Source: Planctomycetota bacterium | GTDB taxonomy: Bacteria > Planctomycetota > PUPC01 > JACPCR01 | DNA: 24,618 bases | NCBI GenBank assembly: GCA_030740295.1 | Contig: JASLXP010000456.1 | Coordinates: forward strand, 1-24,618 | Direction: 5' to 3' | Part shown: positions 22,282-24,618 of the stretch, in pieces | Layout: every line of letters starts with the position of its first letter | How positions within the stretch are numbered: position 1 is the stretch's first letter | Translations under genes and position numbers: made by a program | Notes under the pieces: generated by a model | Seen by the model: the letters and a program-made list of their open reading frames with translations, nothing else | Told to the model about the DNA's origin: nothing | Database searches by the model: none

Positions 22282-24618
22282 ATGAGACAGACCTTGACCA
22301 ACCTGTTCGTATTGCTGGCGCTTCCAATCGCATTTGCTGAAGACCAGAATACTGCTCTCAAGAAGACTGACTGGTGCAAAATCACCGTCCCCAAGACAGC
22401 AAAGGTCGGCAGCACCATCAACATCCGCATCAAGCTGACCGGGCCGAAAGACAAGCTTGGTGAGAAGGGATACCTGTGGCTCGATCTCAAGGATCAGCAT
22501 CACAAGATGATGAAATGGGGCGGTCCGAAGCGGGAACTGGCTCTTGGCCAGGAGACCGTTTACCGACTTCCTGTCAGGGATCGAGTCGGGCTAGAATACG
22601 TCTACGCGTACCTGGGCGTCGTCCGCAGCAAAGATGACAAGAAAAGCGTGGCTACGGCGAGCACACCTCAGATTCCGGTATCCGGAGCCAGCAAGGCTCC
22701 TGAGATTCGTTACAACAAGAGCTGGCTCTACGCGGATGCATCGAACGCCGGCAGGCAGTTGGCATCCGGTGAAAAGTTCGACCTTGCTGTCGATTACTTT
22801 CTCGATCCATCCGACCACTTTCAGACAACCACTCTTTCTGTTTGGGGAACAGGCCCGTGGATTGATACGCCCGATGGCAAATACACGAAGAAGCGAGGTC
22901 ATATCGGTTATCCGGGCCTGTCAGGTCGTTTGAAGATCACAAAGCCGGGCAAGGGCCGCCACGTGTTCACGTTTACTGTGCCCAAAGGGCTGGAACTGGT
23001 GAAGGAGAACAACCGGTTGCTCTTTGTCTGCCGGTTTCTTGATTCGGCCGGGAAGTCATGGCCGTGGCATGTTCGGGCACATGGCTCGTTTATTCGCAAG
23101 CGCGGATTCTTTGAGATTGAAACGGGCAAGCCCGGCAATCTGTTTACCTATGACGAACCAGTGCGGATTGCTGCCCGATTGAAGAATGTGGAAGGAGTGG
23201 GAGAGAAGAAGGCGCTCAAGTGGACTGTCCATGATGCGCGTGGGAAGAAAATGTTGGGAGGCAATGAGCCCTTCACTGTGACACGGGATGGACAGGAGAT
23301 CGTTCTCAACCTGAATCTCCAGCAGCGGGGGGTCTTTCTGCTGCAAATGGAAGTGCCCGGTTGGGAGAAGCGTCAGACGACCTTTGCCCGTATTCCCGAT
23401 GTAGTGGCGATGACGCAGGGCAAGCCGACCCGTTTCGGCATGACGGTCCATGGTACCTATGGCCACCTGGATGAAGGGATTTTTCAGGTGGCGCGCAAGC
23501 TGGGCCTCACGACGTGCCGACGCTTCTCAAACTGGAATCGGATGGAACCCGGACCGGGCGTCTTCAAGCTGGATGAGTTAGACAGGCAACTGGCGATCAC
23601 CAACCGCCTCGGAATTGACATGTGGATATGTATCACCAAGCCACCGGCATGGGTACTCACTCGTGCACGCGATGTCGGCTACAGTTGCTTCGAGGCGGAT
23701 TGGGATGGCTGGAAGAACTTCGTCCGAACGGTCACGACCCGTTTCAAAGGAAAATTCATCGGCTGGGAATGGCTCAACGAGATCACACCCGGAGGCTCTG
23801 CTCCCATCGAGAACTACTTCAGGCTTTGTCGAATCGGAACCGAAACAGCCAAAGCCATCGATCCCGATTTAGTCACTCTCCTGGCAGGCGGGCTCTTCCC
23901 GCGGAGTTACCGAAAGCAGGCGCTCTCGGCCGGGATCGGCAAGTACATCGATGTGATGCCGGTGCACTATCAAAACGGCAACGGCGTCATCGAAGCGCGA
24001 AGTGATCTGGATGCAGCGGGCCTCAAGCATGTAGCGGTCTGGGAAGACGAATCTGCGCGCGGCAACAACGCGTGGGGCGTGCCTCCACTCGAGGAGGTCC
24101 AAAAAACAGTGCAGAGCAACTGGGTGCTCAAGCAGTGGACGGACGAGTTGGCCGCCGGCTGTGAAAGAATCATCTATTTCGGCGGGACACCAAACGCCGC
24201 CGGCTCCCACGGCTACGTGCTCGACGATATGAGCCCGCGCCCCGTGGCCGCCACTCTTGCGGTGTTCACGAGCAAGCTCTTCGGAGCCAGGCCGTTGGGC
24301 GTTTTCCAGTTGGGTGACGGGGGCCTCTTTCATCTTTTTGCTCGAGATGGAAAGCCTGTTCTGGTCGCTTCCACTCAGGTAAGCGCTGGCGAGCGGGTGG
24401 AACTGCAGGCTGGAACGGATGAGATTCTCATCACCGATTACCAGGGCAATGAAGAGAAGCTTGCATGCAAAAAAGGCAAGGCCAAGCTCGCTTTGAAGCC
24501 GCTGCGTTATTTCATCGAAGGGGCGGACCTCGACGTCATGAAGTCCTACGTTGTCCCCTCAATCAACGTTGCAAAGGTAAGCGCCGGGACGTCCAGTTCG
24601 GTCTTCAGTGCCAGGCAA
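22282..24618 (+). CDS. secreted clan GH-A-like glycoside hydrolase, 3' end outside window
   Basis: From ATG 22282 the frame stays open to the last base, 779 codons without a stop, so the C-terminus is missing. Residues 1-19 (MRQTLTNLFVLLALPIAFA) form a signal peptide. Residues about 25-380 are repeated beta-sandwich modules. A TIM barrel starts near 384 (RFGMTVHG) with RRFSNWNRMEPGPGVFKLDELDR, a W-containing pattern typical of GH5/GH39/GH42-like enzymes; the acid/base is probably E500 in WEWLNEI and the nucleophile E588 or E590 in VWEDE. A further beta domain follows from about 690 (FHLFARDGKPVLVAS). It is likely exported and acts on plant- or algal-type polysaccharide; family and substrate cannot be fixed. 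It lies 12 nt after the alpha/beta hydrolase gene. Confidence 0.85.
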   Translation, partial: MRQTLTNLFVLLALPIAFAEDQNTALKKTDWCKITVPKTAKVGSTINIRIKLTGPKDKLGEKGYLWLDLKDQHHKMMKWGGPKRELALGQETVYRLPVRDRVGLEYVYAYLGVVRSKDDKKSVATASTPQIPVSGASKAPEIRYNKSWLYADASNAGRQLASGEKFDLAVDYFLDPSDHFQTTTLSVWGTGPWIDTPDGKYTKKRGHIGYPGLSGRLKITKPGKGRHVFTFTVPKGLELVKENNRLLFVCRFLDSAGKSWPWHVRAHGSFIRKRGFFEIETGKPGNLFTYDEPVRIAARLKNVEGVGEKKALKWTVHDARGKKMLGGNEPFTVTRDGQEIVLNLNLQQRGVFLLQMEVPGWEKRQTTFARIPDVVAMTQGKPTRFGMTVHGTYGHLDEGIFQVARKLGLTTCRRFSNWNRMEPGPGVFKLDELDRQLAITNRLGIDMWICITKPPAWVLTRARDVGYSCFEADWDGWKNFVRTVTTRFKGKFIGWEWLNEITPGGSAPIENYFRLCRIGTETAKAIDPDLVTLLAGGLFPRSYRKQALSAGIGKYIDVMPVHYQNGNGVIEARSDLDAAGLKHVAVWEDESARGNNAWGVPPLEEVQKTVQSNWVLKQWTDELAAGCERIIYFGGTPNAAGSHGYVLDDMSPRPVAATLAVFTSKLFGARPLGVFQLGDGGLFHLFARDGKPVLVASTQVSAGERVELQAGTDEILITDYQGNEEKLACKKGKAKLALKPLRYFIEGADLDVMKSYVVPSINVAKVSAGTSSSVFSARQ

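Noticed and set aside
21532..22503. 323-codon ORF on the minus strand
   Set aside because: Antisense to the intact alpha/beta hydrolase and the start of the glycosidase gene; no motifs.
1..24618. CRISPR array, insertion sequence, prophage or integrative element
   Set aside because: No regularly spaced repeats, transposase, integrase or phage genes were seen on either strand.

Overview
The window is a chromosomal segment from a free-living bacterium, most likely a member of the PVC superphylum or a similar lineage (Planctomycetota, Lentisphaerota, Kiritimatiellota, Verrucomicrobiota). The basis is the mixture seen here: secreted LamG and glycoside-hydrolase-like proteins, a secreted DUF1080 (3-keto-disaccharide hydrolase) protein, a secreted FG-GAP/VCBS propeller, a Gfo/Idh/MocA oxidoreductase, and a PPi-type phosphofructokinase, next to ordinary bacterial core genes. 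This is inference; no rRNA or other phylogenetic marker was compared. There is no sign of phage, insertion sequence, CRISPR array, integrase or tRNA.

Layout. 1-3955 (+): two tandem paralogous secreted LamG proteins, the first cut by the window edge and LamG-only in what is visible, the second a 1091-aa LamG plus glycosidase-like enzyme. 3991-5573 (+): a cluster of three adjacent stem-loops, a 39-codon membrane peptide starting at TTG, a PilZ protein and an MTA/SAH-nucleosidase-like phosphorylase. 5655-6758 (-): M14 zinc carboxypeptidase. 6788-6902: palindromic repeat sequence. 7008-7634 (+): DUF1080 protein. 7638-9763 (-): rho followed by an RluA-type pseudouridine synthase. 9764-10317: long, hairpin-rich rho leader with an intrinsic terminator just upstream of the rho start. 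10318-12988 (-): two overlapping paralogous SAM methyltransferases, then an argD-type aminotransferase. 12989-13639: gene-poor divergent region with hairpins. 13640-15836 (+): RNase E/G, rplU and rpmA, closed by a strong intrinsic terminator. 16176-18483 (-): Gfo/Idh/MocA oxidoreductase and FG-GAP protein. 18614-21442 (-): gnd and PPi-type pfk, 15 nt apart. 21598-24618 (+): alpha/beta hydrolase and a large secreted clan GH-A-like glycosidase that runs off the right end; its reading frame stays open to the last base.

How it fits together. Both ends and several inner genes point to use of complex carbohydrates outside the cytoplasm (LamG/GH proteins, DUF1080, Gfo/Idh), while gnd and PPi-pfk are central sugar metabolism. 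The RNA-metabolism genes (rho, RluA-type synthase, RNase E/G, L21, L27) are core. The most interesting signals are regulatory: an intrinsic terminator placed as a possible attenuator in front of rho, whose product carries an 80-residue Arg/Gly/Asn/Ser-rich tail; and a run of three hairpins leading into a tiny TTG-initiated membrane peptide.
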